Below are positions 43,733-53,586 of a stretch of DNA of 64,000 nucleotides, one piece after another. The DNA lies in the NCBI RefSeq assembly GCF_018336935.1, contig NZ_CP068771.1, positions 186,001 to 250,000 on the forward strand, written 5' to 3'. The notes beneath the pieces were generated by a model. That model was not told the DNA's origin, made no database searches, and was given only the letters and a program-made list of their open reading frames with translations. Made by a program: the position numbers and the translations under genes. Every line of letters starts with the position of its first letter. The first letter of the stretch is position 1. This DNA comes from Serratia plymuthica (GTDB lineage Bacteria; Pseudomonadota; Gammaproteobacteria; Enterobacterales; Enterobacteriaceae).

Positions 43733-44391
43733 GATGTGGATTCCAGGCGGTAACCGATACCGCGGACGGTGCGGATGCGGTCCTTGCCCAATTTGCGGCG
43801 CAGGTTATGGATATGCACTTCCAGCGTGTTGGAGCCTAAATCGTCCTGCCAGGTATAAAGGTCCTGCTGCAGCAATTCGCGATTGACCGTTTGCCCGGCG
43901 CGCATCATCAGGCGGGACAGGATGGCGAATTCTTTTGGCGTGACTTCAACCGGCTGTTGTTGAACGTAAACCTGCTGGCTGGAGAGATTGAGCTGGAGAT
44001 CGTCCAACTGCATCAGGTTGTCGCTGTGGCCCTGATAACGGCGGATTAGGGCGCGCACGCGCGCCTGCAGCTCAACCAGCGCGAAGGGCTTCACCAGATA
44101 ATCGTCAGCGCCGGCGTCCAGCCCGTCGACGCGGTCTTCCAGTGCGTCGCGGGCGGTGAGGATCAGCACCGGCAGATCGACTTGCTGGCGGCGCCACTGC
44201 CGCAGCAGGCTGGCGCCGTCCTGGTCGGGCAGGCCGAGATCGAGGATGATCATGCTGTATTGGCTGGTAATGAGCAGTGCATTGGCTTGCGCCGCGGTAG
44301 CGGCGCAGTCGCAGACATAGCCTTCGCTGGCTAAAGCCAGTGCCAGCCCTTGTTGCAACAGCTCATCGTCTTCCACAATCAGCAGTTTCAT
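43729..44391 (-). CDS. pmrA: PmrA (BasR) response regulator
   Basis: PmrA is an OmpR-type regulator of lipid A modification genes. The 220 residues have a receiver with Asp51 in IILDLGLPDQDG, Asp pair near 8-9, KPFALVELQARV, and a winged-helix DNA-binding domain ending GIGYRLESTS. It starts eight bases behind the dacB stop and overlaps pmrB, so dacB-pmrA-pmrB form one transcription unit. I see no clear PmrA box upstream of dacB. Confidence 0.9.
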   Translation of the reverse strand: MKLLIVEDDELLQQGLALALASEGYVCDCAATAAQANALLITSQYSMIILDLGLPDQDGASLLRQWRRQQVDLPVLILTARDALEDRVDGLDAGADDYLVKPFALVELQARVRALIRRYQGHSDNLMQLDDLQLNLSSQQVYVQQQPVEVTPKEFAILSRLMMRAGQTVNRELLQQDLYTWQDDLGSNTLEVHIHNLRRKLGKDRIRTVRGIGYRLESTS

Positions 44392-44399
44392 CCTGATCC

Positions 44400-45833
44400 T
44401 CAGTTATTTTGATAAATATCCCGGTACAAGCGGCTTTCGAAACGCACCAGCGGAGCGCGGCGCTGTTTCTGATCTTCCGGTGGTACGGCATAACCCGACA
44501 GGTATTGTACGAACGCAAAACGTTGGCCGCTGGCGGTGGTGATAAAGCCCGCCAGGTTATACACACCCTGCAGAGCGCCGGTTTTGGCGGAAACCTTGCC
44601 ATCGACGCCGGCTTCGTGCAGCCCGCCACGGTAGCGCAGGGTGCCGTCGTAGCCGGACAGCGGCAGCATCGAAATAAAGTTCAGTTCGCTGTCATGCTGC
44701 GCAATGTACTGCAACGCCTGCATCATGGTTGCCGGGGCCAGCAGGTTATGGCGCGAGAGGCCAGAACCGTCCACCACTATGCTGTTGCCCAGATCAACCC
44801 CGGCCTTCTGACGCAGCACCTGACGTACGGCATCTGCGCCGGCGCGCCAGGTACCCGGAACGCCGAAACGTTCATGGCCGATAGTGCGAAACACGGTATC
44901 GGCGATCATGTTGTCCGATTTCTTCAGCATGATCTTCAGCAGTTCGTGCAGCGGCGCCGATTGCGTTTGCGCAATCACCGTGCCGGCCAGGCCAGGCTGA
45001 GTCTGGCGTTTCAGGTGGCCATCTATCTGGATGCCGGCTTGCGTCAGCTCATCTTTCAAGATAGCGCCGGCATAGCTGGCTCCGTCCTGAATGGCGAAGG
45101 CCAGCGGCAGCGGATCGCTGCGTTGGGTCAGACAACCGGTCAGGGTAAAGCGGTTCAATTCGCCCGGCACCACGTCCAGCTCACAGTATTGGGCGTCCGC
45201 AGAGCCTCTCGCCAGCGTTCGTACCTGGCTGAACATATTGACCGGGTAATAAGAGGCCACGCGTATAAAAGCCATATCGCCCGGGTTTGGCGCACTGTAC
45301 AGCGATACCGAGAAGCAGTTGCGATCGACAATCGCCGCTGCCGGCGGTGCGCTGAAACACTGGGTCAGATCGTTCCACGGCCAGCCGGGAGCTTTGTCGT
45401 GGCTGGCGAATACCGACGTGTCGACCAGCACGTCGCCGGTAATCTGGCGCACGCCCTGTTTTTTCAGGATCGCCACCATATTGCGCAGGCTCTGGCGTTT
45501 AAAGGTGGGGTCGCCGCTGAAGCGGGCGATCAGATTGCCCCGCAGCACGCCGTCGCTGATATCGCCCTGGCTTTCCAGCGTGGTGGTGAAACGATAATCG
45601 GGGCCGAGCTGCAACAAGGCAGCCAGCGCCGTCAGTACCTTTTGGGTACTGGCCGGTAACGCCATTTGCTGTGAATGATAATCGATGGTCGGCGCATCGG
45701 CGCCGATCTTCTGAACTACCAGGGCAAGATTGGCCCCATCAGGCAAATATTGTGTGTAATCTTCCACCGGGGCCGCATTTGCATTCAGAACAAATGCGCA
45801 AGCCAATGCACTGACAATTCGTGAAAAACGCAT
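44400..45833 (-). CDS. dacB: D-alanyl-D-alanine carboxypeptidase/endopeptidase PBP4
   Basis: DacB trims and cuts peptidoglycan cross-links in the periplasm. The 477-residue product has a signal peptide (1-20) and the three penicillin-binding motifs: S62-x-x-K in PASTQKVLTAL, KKSDNMIAD (SDN), and SAKTGALQG (KTG). The large inserted domain typical of PBP4 lies between the first two. It is divergent from greA, and heads an operon with pmrAB. Confidence 0.95.
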   Translation of the reverse strand: MRFSRIVSALACAFVLNANAAPVEDYTQYLPDGANLALVVQKIGADAPTIDYHSQQMALPASTQKVLTALAALLQLGPDYRFTTTLESQGDISDGVLRGNLIARFSGDPTFKRQSLRNMVAILKKQGVRQITGDVLVDTSVFASHDKAPGWPWNDLTQCFSAPPAAAIVDRNCFSVSLYSAPNPGDMAFIRVASYYPVNMFSQVRTLARGSADAQYCELDVVPGELNRFTLTGCLTQRSDPLPLAFAIQDGASYAGAILKDELTQAGIQIDGHLKRQTQPGLAGTVIAQTQSAPLHELLKIMLKKSDNMIADTVFRTIGHERFGVPGTWRAGADAVRQVLRQKAGVDLGNSIVVDGSGLSRHNLLAPATMMQALQYIAQHDSELNFISMLPLSGYDGTLRYRGGLHEAGVDGKVSAKTGALQGVYNLAGFITTASGQRFAFVQYLSGYAVPPEDQKQRRAPLVRFESRLYRDIYQNN

Positions 45834-46090
45834 AATCTCGGGATAACAGCTGGATAACGTGCCGTCATACTACGGTGCATTCAGGGCGAAAGTAAACGAT
45901 GACCCTCAAGGAACTCTACGCTAAAATGCGTATCAAAATGCAAAATCGATCCTGACTTGGGCGAATGTCCCGAGTCAGGCTTCTTTTGTTTGTCGCCTGG
46001 AGGCGGGGGGATATACACCCACCGTTTTTTCATTCGAACACGTCAGGATGACGGTTATTTGAACAGGAAAGATTTAGAGGTATTCACTAT
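45834..46090 (+). ncRNA. graL: GraL-like leader RNA with attenuator of greA
   Basis: The 257-base leader of greA contains a strong early terminator: CCTGACTTGGG (45951-45961) pairs with CCCGAGTCAGG (45969-45979), followed by CTTCTTTTGTTT. In E. coli the same place makes the small RNAs called GraL by termination before greA. The 5' end of the RNA here is not resolved; it should lie somewhere between about 45860 and 45920, so the interval given is the whole leader. Confidence 0.6.
45951..45992 (+). terminator. Attenuator hairpin in the greA leader
   Basis: An 11-base stem with one G-T mismatch closes a loop of seven bases and is followed by a T-rich tract. About 100 bases separate it from the greA start. 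Confidence 0.85.
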
Positions 46091-46567
46091 ATGAAACAGA
46101 TTCCGATGACCTTGTTTGGCGCTGAAAAATTGCGCGAAGAGCTTGAATATCTGAAGGGCGTGCGCCGTCCGAAAATCATTGCGGACATCGCAGACGCCCG
46201 TGAACACGGCGATTTGAAAGAAAACGCAGAGTACCATGCAGCCCGTGAACAGCAGGGTTTTTGCGAAGGCCGCATTCAGGAAATTGAAGCCAAACTGTCG
46301 AACGCTCAGGTGATCGACATCACCAAGATGCCAAACAACGGCCGCGTGATTTTTGGCTCCACCGTTTCGGTGATGAACCTGGATAGCGAAGAAGAAGTGA
46401 CTTACCGAATCGTGGGTGACGATGAGGCCGACTTCAAGAAAAATCTGATTTCGGTAAATTCGCCGATGGCACGCGGCTTGATCGGTAAAGAGCAGGATGA
46501 TGTGGTCGTCATTAAAACCCCGGGCGGCGATGTCGATTACGAGATCCTGAAGGTTGAATATCTCTGA
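46091..46567 (+). CDS. greA: Transcription elongation factor GreA
   Basis: GreA enters the RNA polymerase secondary channel and stimulates cleavage of backtracked RNA. The 158 residues include the coiled-coil N-domain with acidic tip ([31 protein letters not shown]) and the globular C-domain ([27 protein letters not shown]). Length and sequence match E. coli. A hairpin terminator follows. Confidence 0.98.
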   Translation: MKQIPMTLFGAEKLREELEYLKGVRRPKIIADIADAREHGDLKENAEYHAAREQQGFCEGRIQEIEAKLSNAQVIDITKMPNNGRVIFGSTVSVMNLDSEEEVTYRIVGDDEADFKKNLISVNSPMARGLIGKEQDDVVVIKTPGGDVDYEILKVEYL

Positions 46568-46615
46568 GATACGCCCGATCGTTCAGAAATTCGCCAGGGT
46601 TTTGTAAAGAAAGGA

Positions 46616-46639
46616 AAAAGGCCGCATGCGGCCTTTTAT
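46616..46639. terminator. Terminator after greA
   Basis: AAAAAGGCCGCA and TGCGGCCTTTT form a palindrome with A and T flanks, so it may serve greA and, in reverse, yhbY. Confidence 0.8.
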
Positions 46640-46681
46640 CTGAGTCAGGCGCATGGCACCTTTTCGTTAACTCAATGCTTA

Positions 46682-46975
46682 TTAACGCGGTAGACTGATC
46701 TTGCGCTCTTTCGAAGGGCGGTAAAGAATAAGCGTACTGCCGATGACTTGTACGTTGCAGGCACCCGTTTCACGTACGATAGCGTCGGCGATCAGGGTTT
46801 TGGTTTCGCGATCTTCAGCAGCGATTTTTACCTTGATCAGCTCATGATGCTCCAGAGCCTGTTCAATTTCAGCCAGCACCCCTTCGGTGAGACCGTTATT
46901 ACCCAGCATGACAACCGGTTTTAACGGATGCGCCAAGCCTTTCAGGTGCTGTTTTTGTTTATTATTCAGATTCAT
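46682..46975 (-). CDS. yhbY: YhbY, CRM-domain ribosome assembly factor
   Basis: The 97-residue protein is a single CRM domain: LNNKQKQHLKGLAHPLKPVVMLGNNGLTEGVLAEIEQAL contains the GxxG loop (GNNG), and VQVIGSTLILYRPSKE forms the last strand. E. coli YhbY binds pre-50S particles. It is divergent from rlmE, across 143 bases. Confidence 0.95.
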   Translation of the reverse strand: MNLNNKQKQHLKGLAHPLKPVVMLGNNGLTEGVLAEIEQALEHHELIKVKIAAEDRETKTLIADAIVRETGACNVQVIGSTLILYRPSKERKISLPR

Positions 46976-47118
46976 TGTCTTTTTTGCTTAAGTTGGGATT
47001 GAAAACGGTACATTCTACCGCCATCTCATGTATATCACCAAATCGGTCTTCACCGGTGTGAGTCTACGTGAGCAGCGAACCTGACATAAGACTCTTTTTA
47101 TGATAGTTGGAAAACGAG

Positions 47119-47748
47119 ATGGCTAATAAAAAGCGTTCTGCTAGCTCCAGTCGCTGGTTACAAGAACACTTTAGCGATAAATATGTGCAACAGGCGCAGA
47201 AAAAAGGGCTGCGTTCGCGCGCCTGGTTTAAACTTGATGAAATACAGCAGAGTGACAAGCTGTTTAAACCCGGTATGACCGTAGTGGATTTAGGTGCAGC
47301 GCCGGGCGGTTGGTCGCAATATGTAGTAACGCAGATCGGCGGTAACGGTCGCATCATCGCCTGTGATATTTTGCCAATGGATCCTATCGTTGGCGTCGAT
47401 TTCCTTCAGGGCGATTTTCGTGATGAACTGGTGCTTAAAGCTCTGTTGGAACGTGTAGGTGAAAGTAAGGTTCAGGTGGTTATGTCTGACATGGCCCCGA
47501 ATATGAGTGGCACTCCGGCCGTCGATATTCCGAGATCGATGTATCTGGTGGAATTAGCACTGGGAATGTGTCGTGATGTCCTCGCACCAGGCGGAAGTTT
47601 CCTGGTGAAGGTGTTCCAGGGAGATGGCTTTGACGAGTACCTACGGGAAATTCGCTCCCTGTTTACGAAGGTTAAGATTCGTAAGCCAGACGCTTCCCGC
47701 GCACGTTCGCGCGAAGTGTACATTGTAGCGACAGGGCGCAAGCTGTAG
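47119..47748 (+). CDS. rlmE: 23S rRNA U2552 2'-O-methyltransferase RlmE (FtsJ)
   Basis: RlmE methylates U2552 in the A loop of 23S rRNA late in 50S assembly. The 209-residue product from the ATG at 47119 has the SAM-binding [15 protein letters not shown] and the K-D-K-E catalytic residues in [31 protein letters not shown] and [10 protein letters not shown]. Four codons lie in frame upstream. It heads rlmE-ftsH as in E. coli, where heat-shock sigma-32 drives the pair; the promoter was not resolved here. Confidence 0.97.
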   Translation: MANKKRSASSSRWLQEHFSDKYVQQAQKKGLRSRAWFKLDEIQQSDKLFKPGMTVVDLGAAPGGWSQYVVTQIGGNGRIIACDILPMDPIVGVDFLQGDFRDELVLKALLERVGESKVQVVMSDMAPNMSGTPAVDIPRSMYLVELALGMCRDVLAPGGSFLVKVFQGDGFDEYLREIRSLFTKVKIRKPDASRARSREVYIVATGRKL

Positions 47749-47795
47749 TACCCTAACGCTGTTTGTTAACACAGTTGTAATATGAGGTTAATCCC

Positions 47796-49736
47796 TTGAG
47801 TGACATGGCGAAAAACCTAATACTCTGGTTAGTCATCGCGGTAGTGTTGATGTCTGTATTCCAGAGCTTTGGGCCCAGCGAGTCGAATGGCCGTAGGGTG
47901 GATTACTCTACCTTCATGTCCGAACTGACCCAGGACCAGGTTCGCGAAGCGCGAATCAACGGACGTGAAATTAACGTTACCAAGAAAGACAGTAACAAAT
48001 ACACGACCTACATCCCTGTCAACGATCCTAAGTTGCTGGATACGTTGTTGACGAAAAATGTGAAAGTTGTTGGTGAACCGCCTGAAGAGCCGAGTTTGCT
48101 GGCTTCTATCTTTATTTCATGGTTCCCGATGCTGTTGCTGATCGGGGTCTGGATCTTCTTCATGCGGCAGATGCAGGGCGGCGGCGGAAAGGGCGCGATG
48201 TCCTTCGGCAAGAGCAAGGCCCGTATGCTGACGGAAGACCAGATCAAAACCACTTTTGCTGACGTTGCCGGTTGCGATGAAGCAAAAGAGGAAGTGAGCG
48301 AACTGGTAGAATACCTGCGCGAGCCGAGCCGTTTCCAGAAATTGGGCGGCAAGATCCCGAAAGGCGTGCTGATGGTGGGCCCGCCGGGGACCGGTAAAAC
48401 CCTGTTGGCGAAAGCCATCGCAGGTGAGGCGAAAGTGCCGTTCTTCACCATTTCCGGCTCCGACTTCGTGGAAATGTTTGTGGGTGTGGGCGCTTCCCGC
48501 GTGCGCGACATGTTCGAGCAGGCCAAGAAGGCGGCACCGTGCATCATCTTCATCGATGAAATCGACGCCGTCGGTCGCCAGCGTGGCGCCGGTCTGGGTG
48601 GCGGTCATGATGAACGTGAGCAAACGCTGAACCAAATGCTGGTTGAGATGGACGGTTTTGAAGGCAATGAAGGCATTATCGTCATCGCCGCGACCAACCG
48701 TCCGGACGTGCTTGACCCGGCGTTGCTGCGTCCAGGCCGTTTCGACCGTCAGGTCGTGGTGGGTCTGCCGGACGTGCGTGGCCGTGAACAAATCCTGAAG
48801 GTGCATTCACGTCGCGTGCCACTGGCGCCAGACGTTGACGCCTCTGTGCTGGCTCGCGGTACCCCGGGCTTCTCCGGTGCCGACCTGGCTAACCTGGTCA
48901 ACGAAGCGGCGCTGTTTGCCGCTCGCGGCAACAAACGCGTCGTGTCGATGGTTGAGTTCGAAAAAGCCAAAGACAAGATCATGATGGGTGCGGAACGTCG
49001 CTCCATGGTGATGACGGAAGCGCAGAAAGAGTCGACCGCGTATCACGAAGCAGGTCACGCCATTATCGGCCGTCTGGTTCCTGAACACGATCCGGTGCAC
49101 AAGGTCACTATTATTCCGCGTGGCCGTGCGTTGGGCGTTACCTTCTTCCTGCCGGAAGGCGATGCGATCAGCGCCAGTCGTCAGAAACTGGAGAGCCAAA
49201 TTTCTACTCTGTACGGCGGTCGTCTGGCTGAAGAGATTATTTACGGGCCAGAGAAAGTCTCTACCGGCGCGTCGAACGACATTAAAGTGGCGACCTCGAT
49301 TGCCCGCAACATGGTGACCCAATGGGGCTTCTCCGAGAAGCTGGGGCCGCTGCTGTATGCGGAAGAAGAGGGCGAAGTGTTCCTGGGCCGTTCCGTGGCC
49401 AAGGCGAAACACATGTCGGATGAAACTGCGCGCATCATCGACCAGGAAGTGAAATCCCTGATCGAACGCAACTACATCCGTGCGCGTGCATTGTTGATGG
49501 AAAACATGGACATCCTGCATTCAATGAAGGATGCCTTGATGAAGTATGAAACCATCGATGCGCCACAGATTGACGATCTGATGAACCGTAAAGATGTGCG
49601 TCCGCCAGCGGGTTGGGACGATGTGAACAAGGGCAGCAATTCCGATAACGGCGGCACTCCAAAAGCCCCGACGCCGGTAGATGAGCCACGCACGCCGAAC
49701 CCGGGCAATACCCTGTCTGAACAGCTAGACAAGTAA
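47796..49736 (+). CDS. ftsH: ATP-dependent zinc metalloprotease FtsH
   Basis: FtsH is the membrane-bound AAA+ protease that degrades LpxC, sigma-32 and damaged membrane proteins, controlled by HflKC (genes at 682-2952). Two membrane segments (about 6-25 and 104-124) flank a periplasmic domain; the AAA module has Walker [13 protein letters not shown], Walker B IIFIDEID and the SRH; the protease has HEAGH. The TTG at 47796 has a well-spaced GAGG, while the ATG at 47805 gives the usual MAKNLILW N-terminus; I use the longer form (646 residues). Confidence 0.96.
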   Translation: MSDMAKNLILWLVIAVVLMSVFQSFGPSESNGRRVDYSTFMSELTQDQVREARINGREINVTKKDSNKYTTYIPVNDPKLLDTLLTKNVKVVGEPPEEPSLLASIFISWFPMLLLIGVWIFFMRQMQGGGGKGAMSFGKSKARMLTEDQIKTTFADVAGCDEAKEEVSELVEYLREPSRFQKLGGKIPKGVLMVGPPGTGKTLLAKAIAGEAKVPFFTISGSDFVEMFVGVGASRVRDMFEQAKKAAPCIIFIDEIDAVGRQRGAGLGGGHDEREQTLNQMLVEMDGFEGNEGIIVIAATNRPDVLDPALLRPGRFDRQVVVGLPDVRGREQILKVHSRRVPLAPDVDASVLARGTPGFSGADLANLVNEAALFAARGNKRVVSMVEFEKAKDKIMMGAERRSMVMTEAQKESTAYHEAGHAIIGRLVPEHDPVHKVTIIPRGRALGVTFFLPEGDAISASRQKLESQISTLYGGRLAEEIIYGPEKVSTGASNDIKVATSIARNMVTQWGFSEKLGPLLYAEEEGEVFLGRSVAKAKHMSDETARIIDQEVKSLIERNYIRARALLMENMDILHSMKDALMKYETIDAPQIDDLMNRKDVRPPAGWDDVNKGSNSDNGGTPKAPTPVDEPRTPNPGNTLSEQLDK

Positions 49737-49758
49737 CTTCGGCTGTGTAATAACATCG

Positions 49759-49783
49759 AACCCCGGCATGCCGGGGTTTTTTA
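49759..49783 (+). terminator. Rho-independent terminator after ftsH
   Basis: AACCCCGGCATGCCGGGGTT followed by TTTT; folP starts about 45 bases later. Confidence 0.85.
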
Positions 49784-49828
49784 TTGCCCGGCGGGCAGTG
49801 ACCCAGGCAACAGTAAGGTGAATTAGCG

Positions 49829-50662
49829 ATGCAGTTAACCGTGCGAGACATGACTCTCGATCTTTCCCATCCACGAGTGATGGGGATCCTCAACGTAACC
49901 CCGGATTCTTTCTCTGACGGCGGCCGTCACAACACCTTGAATCAGGCGCTGTTGCATGCGCATGCGCTGATTTCGGCCGGTGCGACCATGATTGACGTGG
50001 GGGGCGAGTCGACCAGACCGGGAGCCGCGGAGGTCAGTGAAGAGGAAGAGATCGCACGAGTGGTGCCCGTAGTCGAAGCGATTGCCCAGCGTTTTGAAGT
50101 TTTTATCTCTGTGGATACCTCGAAAGCCGGGGTGATCCGCGAGTCGGCTCAGGCGGGGGCGCATCTGATTAACGACGTTCGTTCGCTGCAAGAGCCGGGT
50201 GCGCTGGCGGCGGCTGCAGAAAGCGGTCTGCCGGTGTGCCTGATGCACATGCAGGGGGAGCCACGCACCATGCAGCAGGCACCGCACTACGATGATCTTA
50301 TCGGCGATGTGCACGCATTTTTCCAACGGCATATCGAACGCTGCAATGCTGCCGGCATTACAAATCAGAAATTGCTGCTCGACCCCGGGTTCGGTTTCGG
50401 TAAGAATTTAGCGCACAATTATCAGCTTCTGGCCAGGTTGTCAGAATTTCATCGCTTCGGCCTGCCGCTATTGGTAGGGATGTCGCGTAAGTCGATGATT
50501 GGACAACTGCTGAATGTCCCCCCGGAACAGCGGGTTATCGGCAGCGTAGCCTGTGCGGTGATCGCCGCTATGCAGGGCGCGCAGATTGTCAGAGTGCATG
50601 ACGTTAAAGAAACCGTCGAGGCGATGCGTGTCGTCGAGGCAACACTTTCAGCTAAGGGATGA
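49829..50662 (+). CDS. folP: Dihydropteroate synthase
   Basis: FolP condenses p-aminobenzoate with dihydropterin pyrophosphate in folate synthesis and is the sulfonamide target. The 277-residue TIM barrel has [52 protein letters not shown] and GMSRKSMIG. It precedes glmM by seven bases, as in E. coli. Confidence 0.97.
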   Translation: MQLTVRDMTLDLSHPRVMGILNVTPDSFSDGGRHNTLNQALLHAHALISAGATMIDVGGESTRPGAAEVSEEEEIARVVPVVEAIAQRFEVFISVDTSKAGVIRESAQAGAHLINDVRSLQEPGALAAAAESGLPVCLMHMQGEPRTMQQAPHYDDLIGDVHAFFQRHIERCNAAGITNQKLLLDPGFGFGKNLAHNYQLLARLSEFHRFGLPLLVGMSRKSMIGQLLNVPPEQRVIGSVACAVIAAMQGAQIVRVHDVKETVEAMRVVEATLSAKG

Positions 50663-50669
50663 CAGAGAC

Positions 50670-52007
50670 ATGAGTGAGCGCAAATATTTTGGTACCGACG
50701 GCATTCGTGGCAAAGTCGGCGATAGCCCTATTACCCCGGATTTCGTGCTGAAACTTGGCTGGGCGGCGGGTAAGGTGCTGGCACGTCATGGCTCCCGTAA
50801 AATCATTATCGGCAAAGATACCCGCATTTCAGGCTACATGCTGGAGTCGGCACTGGAGGCCGGCCTGGCCGCTGCGGGGCTATCCGCCTCGTTCACCGGG
50901 CCGATGCCGACGCCGGCGGTGGCTTATCTGACGCGTACCTTCCGTGCTGAAGCCGGTATCGTGATCTCTGCATCACATAACCCATTCTACGATAACGGTA
51001 TTAAGTTCTTCTCCATTGACGGGGCGAAGCTGCCGGATCATGTTGAAGAGGCCATTGAAGCCGAAATGGAAAAACCGCTGACCTGCGTGGAATCTGCCGA
51101 ATTGGGCAAGGCCAGCCGGATTATCGATGCCGCCGGTCGTTACATCGAATTCTGCAAAGGTACCTTCCCGAGTGAACTGAGCCTGAAGGGCCTGAAAATC
51201 GTGGTGGACTGCGCCAACGGCGCGACCTACCACATCGCACCGAGCGTGTTGCGTGAACTGGGCGCCACGGTGATTGCTATCGGTGTTGAGCCGGACGGCA
51301 TGAATATCAATGAGAAATGCGGCGCGACCGATGTTCGCCAACTGCAAGAACGCGTATTGCTTGAAAAAGCGCATATCGGCCTGGCGTTTGACGGAGACGG
51401 CGACCGCGTGATGATGGTTGATCACCTTGGCAACAAGGTGGATGGCGACCAGATTCTGTATATCATCGCCCGTGAGGGGTTGCGTCAGGGCCAGTTGCGC
51501 GGTGGCGCCGTCGGTACGTTGATGAGCAACATGGGCCTGGAACTGGCGCTTAAGCAGCTTGGCATCCCGTTTGCCCGTGCGAAAGTGGGTGACCGCTATG
51601 TACTGGAGAAGCTGCAGGAGCTGGGCTGGCGCATTGGCGCGGAAAACTCCGGTCACGTGATCTTGCTGGACAAAACCACGACGGGTGATGGCATCATCGC
51701 CGGCCTGCAGGTGCTGACCGCGATAGTGCGTAACAGCATGAGCCTGCACGATCTCTGCAGCGGCATGAAACTGTTGCCGCAGATCCTGGTGAACGTGCGT
51801 TTTGTCGGCGAGCACAACCCGCTGGAGTCGGAAGAGGTGCGCAAAGTCACCGAGCAGGTTGAAACCGAGTTGGCTGGCCGCGGCCGCGTTCTTTTGCGTA
51901 AATCAGGTACCGAGCCGCTGATCCGCGTGATGGTGGAAGGTGAGGATGAACAGCAGGTTACCGCGTTGGCGCACCGTATCGCCGATGCTGTAAAGGCTGC
52001 CGGTTAA
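50670..52007 (+). CDS. glmM: Phosphoglucosamine mutase
   Basis: GlmM converts glucosamine-6-phosphate to glucosamine-1-phosphate, on the way to UDP-GlcNAc for wall and LPS. From the ATG at 50670 it has 445 residues: FGTDGIRG, the phosphoserine loop [12 protein letters not shown] (Ser102), metal-binding FDGDGDRV, and the phosphate-binding [12 protein letters not shown]. The frame extends upstream into folP, but the family start is clear. Confidence 0.98.
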   Translation: MSERKYFGTDGIRGKVGDSPITPDFVLKLGWAAGKVLARHGSRKIIIGKDTRISGYMLESALEAGLAAAGLSASFTGPMPTPAVAYLTRTFRAEAGIVISASHNPFYDNGIKFFSIDGAKLPDHVEEAIEAEMEKPLTCVESAELGKASRIIDAAGRYIEFCKGTFPSELSLKGLKIVVDCANGATYHIAPSVLRELGATVIAIGVEPDGMNINEKCGATDVRQLQERVLLEKAHIGLAFDGDGDRVMMVDHLGNKVDGDQILYIIAREGLRQGQLRGGAVGTLMSNMGLELALKQLGIPFARAKVGDRYVLEKLQELGWRIGAENSGHVILLDKTTTGDGIIAGLQVLTAIVRNSMSLHDLCSGMKLLPQILVNVRFVGEHNPLESEEVRKVTEQVETELAGRGRVLLRKSGTEPLIRVMVEGEDEQQVTALAHRIADAVKAAG

Positions 52008-52022
52008 CGGACCGTTGACAAA

Positions 52023-52046
52023 CCGGGGGCCGTCTGCGGCCCCCGG
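52023..52046. other. Stem-loop after glmM
   Basis: CCGGGGGCCG-TCTG-CGGCCCCCGG forms a perfect ten-base stem, without a T-tract on either strand. It may protect the glmM 3' end or assist termination. Confidence 0.55.
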
Positions 52047-52258
52047 AAAACACAGCCCGCGAATTTTATTGGTGCTTTTTTCCGCAAACGCGCCGGCGGC
52101 TGCAAATTGCCCTTGCGCGGGTTGGCGGCTTTGGTTAGTATTCACACCCGCTTCAGTGGGCAGTTTGATACGATGCCTGCGACTTCTTAATAGAAAAGAA
52201 GCCTTTGGGGTGTGAAGCATTTGGCACGCGGTGAAGCCGCAAGGATACGGGTACAACT

Positions 52259-52594
52259 ATGTACGAAGCTCTTCTGGTAATTTTCCTGCTGATCTCAATC
52301 GGGCTGGTTGCTCTGATTATGCTGCAGCAAGGTAAAGGCGCTGATATGGGAGCCTCATTCGGAGCAGGTGCGTCTGGCACATTGTTCGGTTCGAGTGGTT
52401 CCGGTAACTTCATGACCCGCATGACGGCTATTTTGGCGGCATTGTTCTTCGTCATCAGTTTGATCCTGGGCAACCTGAGCACCAACCAGAGCAAGAAAGG
52501 CAGCGAGTGGGAAAACCTCGGTCAGCCAGTGAAATCTGAGCAGACTACCGCGCCGGCAGCACCAACCAAGCCGAGCAGCGATATCCCGCAGTAA
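52259..52594 (+). CDS. secG: Protein translocase subunit SecG
   Basis: SecG is the small SecYEG subunit that aids preprotein movement. The 111 residues have two membrane helices (about 2-24 and 55-76), the conserved loop LQQGKGADMGASFGAGAS and a Pro/Ala/Thr-rich C-terminus. It precedes tRNA-Leu, as in E. coli. Confidence 0.96.
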   Translation: MYEALLVIFLLISIGLVALIMLQQGKGADMGASFGAGASGTLFGSSGSGNFMTRMTAILAALFFVISLILGNLSTNQSKKGSEWENLGQPVKSEQTTAPAAPTKPSSDIPQ

Positions 52595-52671
52595 GCGGCA
52601 AGCAGTAGCAGAGTTTGAAAGCGGTTGTTGTTACCTCAATAAAATAACAGCCGTTAGCAGTAAGAATCAGT

Positions 52672-52758
52672 ACCGAGGTGGTGGAATTGGTAGACACGCT
52701 ACCTTGAGGTGGTAGTGCCCTAACGGGCTTGTGGGTTCGAGTCCCATCCTCGGTACCA
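52672..52758 (+). tRNA. leuU: tRNA-Leu (anticodon GAG)
   Basis: This 87-base class II tRNA has the acceptor pair ACCGAGG/CCTCGGT, a D-arm with GGTAGAC, the anticodon loop TTGAGGT (anticodon GAG at 52706-52708), a long variable arm (TGCCCTAACGGGCTT), the T-loop TTCGAGT and an encoded CCA end. E. coli leuU has G1 in place of A1 and sits behind secG in the same way. Confidence 0.97.
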
Positions 52759-52773
52759 AATCCCAGAGATAAC

Positions 52774-52802
52774 TTGCAATTTTGCGATTATCGGCGTAGT
52801 AT
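52774..52802 (+). promoter_or_regulatory. Sigma-70 promoter of metY-rimP-nusA-infB
   Basis: TTGCAA (52774-52779) and TAGTAT (52797-52802) are 17 bases apart, about 16 bases before the tRNA. Confidence 0.75.
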
Positions 52803-52818
52803 TTGCCACGTTTTCGGA

Positions 52819-52895
<77 letters not shown>

Positions 52896-53026
52896 CTTTC
52901 CTTTAAGTGTTTATTTTCAAATACACTTTTCGATTGAATTCCGCTTTTCTCGAACAACATTTGAAAATGGCACTTGTTAGAAAGTTGCACCGAAGCCGCT
53001 TTGCGGCAAACAGGGTCCAGTTGCAT

Positions 53027-53052
53027 AAAGCCCCGAATTTTCGGGGTTTTTT
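53027..53052 (+). terminator. Terminator 1 in the rimP leader
   Basis: AAGCCCCGAAAATTTTCGGGG-type hairpin (AAAGCCCCGA/TCGGGGTTT) followed by six T. It lies between metY and rimP, so read-through is needed for the operon. Confidence 0.82.
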
Positions 53053-53074
53053 GTTATTTGGCAACAGAATCACT

Positions 53075-53095
53075 GGGCTATTAGGCCCTTTTTTT
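53075..53095 (+). terminator. Terminator-like element 2 in the rimP leader
   Basis: GGGC-TATTAG-GCCC followed by seven T, ending 17 bases before the rimP start. The stem is short, so it may act as a weaker attenuator. Confidence 0.55.
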
Positions 53096-53112
53096 ATGTC
53101 TTGGGGGTGGGC

Positions 53113-53565
53113 TTGTCCACATTAGAGCAAAAATTAACAGAGATGCTTTCGGCACCGGTAGAAGCGTTGGGCTTTGAGCTTGTAGGCATCGAATTTATTC
53201 GTGCGCGCCAATCGACGCTCCGCATCTATATTGATAGTGAAAATGGCATCAATGTTGACGATTGTGCTGATGTCAGCCACCAGGTCAGCGCTGTATTGGA
53301 CGTCGAAGAGCCAATCACAGTCGCTTACAACTTGGAAGTCTCCTCTCCTGGCCTTGATCGCCCGATGTTCACCGCCGAGCACTATACTCGTTTCCTCGGT
53401 GAAGAAGTCAGCCTGGTCCTGCGCATGGCCGTACAGAACCGTCGCAAATGGCAGGGCATTATCAAGTCTGTCGATGGCGAGATGATCACGGTTACTGTGG
53501 AAGGGAAAGATGAAGTGTTCGCGCTGAGCAACATCCAGAAAGCGAACCTGGTACCCCACTTTTAA
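53113..53565 (+). CDS. rimP: Ribosome maturation factor RimP
   Basis: RimP helps mature the 30S subunit. The 150-residue product matches E. coli: [45 protein letters not shown] and [13 protein letters not shown]. The start codon is unusual. TTG at 53113 gives the E. coli N-terminus and has GGGGGTGG upstream; GTG at 53107 and TTG at 53101 are also in frame. Co-transcribed with nusA, 21 bases away. Confidence 0.95.
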   Translation: MSTLEQKLTEMLSAPVEALGFELVGIEFIRARQSTLRIYIDSENGINVDDCADVSHQVSAVLDVEEPITVAYNLEVSSPGLDRPMFTAEHYTRFLGEEVSLVLRMAVQNRRKWQGIIKSVDGEMITVTVEGKDEVFALSNIQKANLVPHF

Positions 53566-53586
53566 AGTTTGGATGAGGCAACTAGG

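Noticed and set aside
44409..45659. A 416-codon open frame on the plus strand inside dacB
   Set aside because: Same reason: dacB shows all three penicillin-binding motifs on the other strand.
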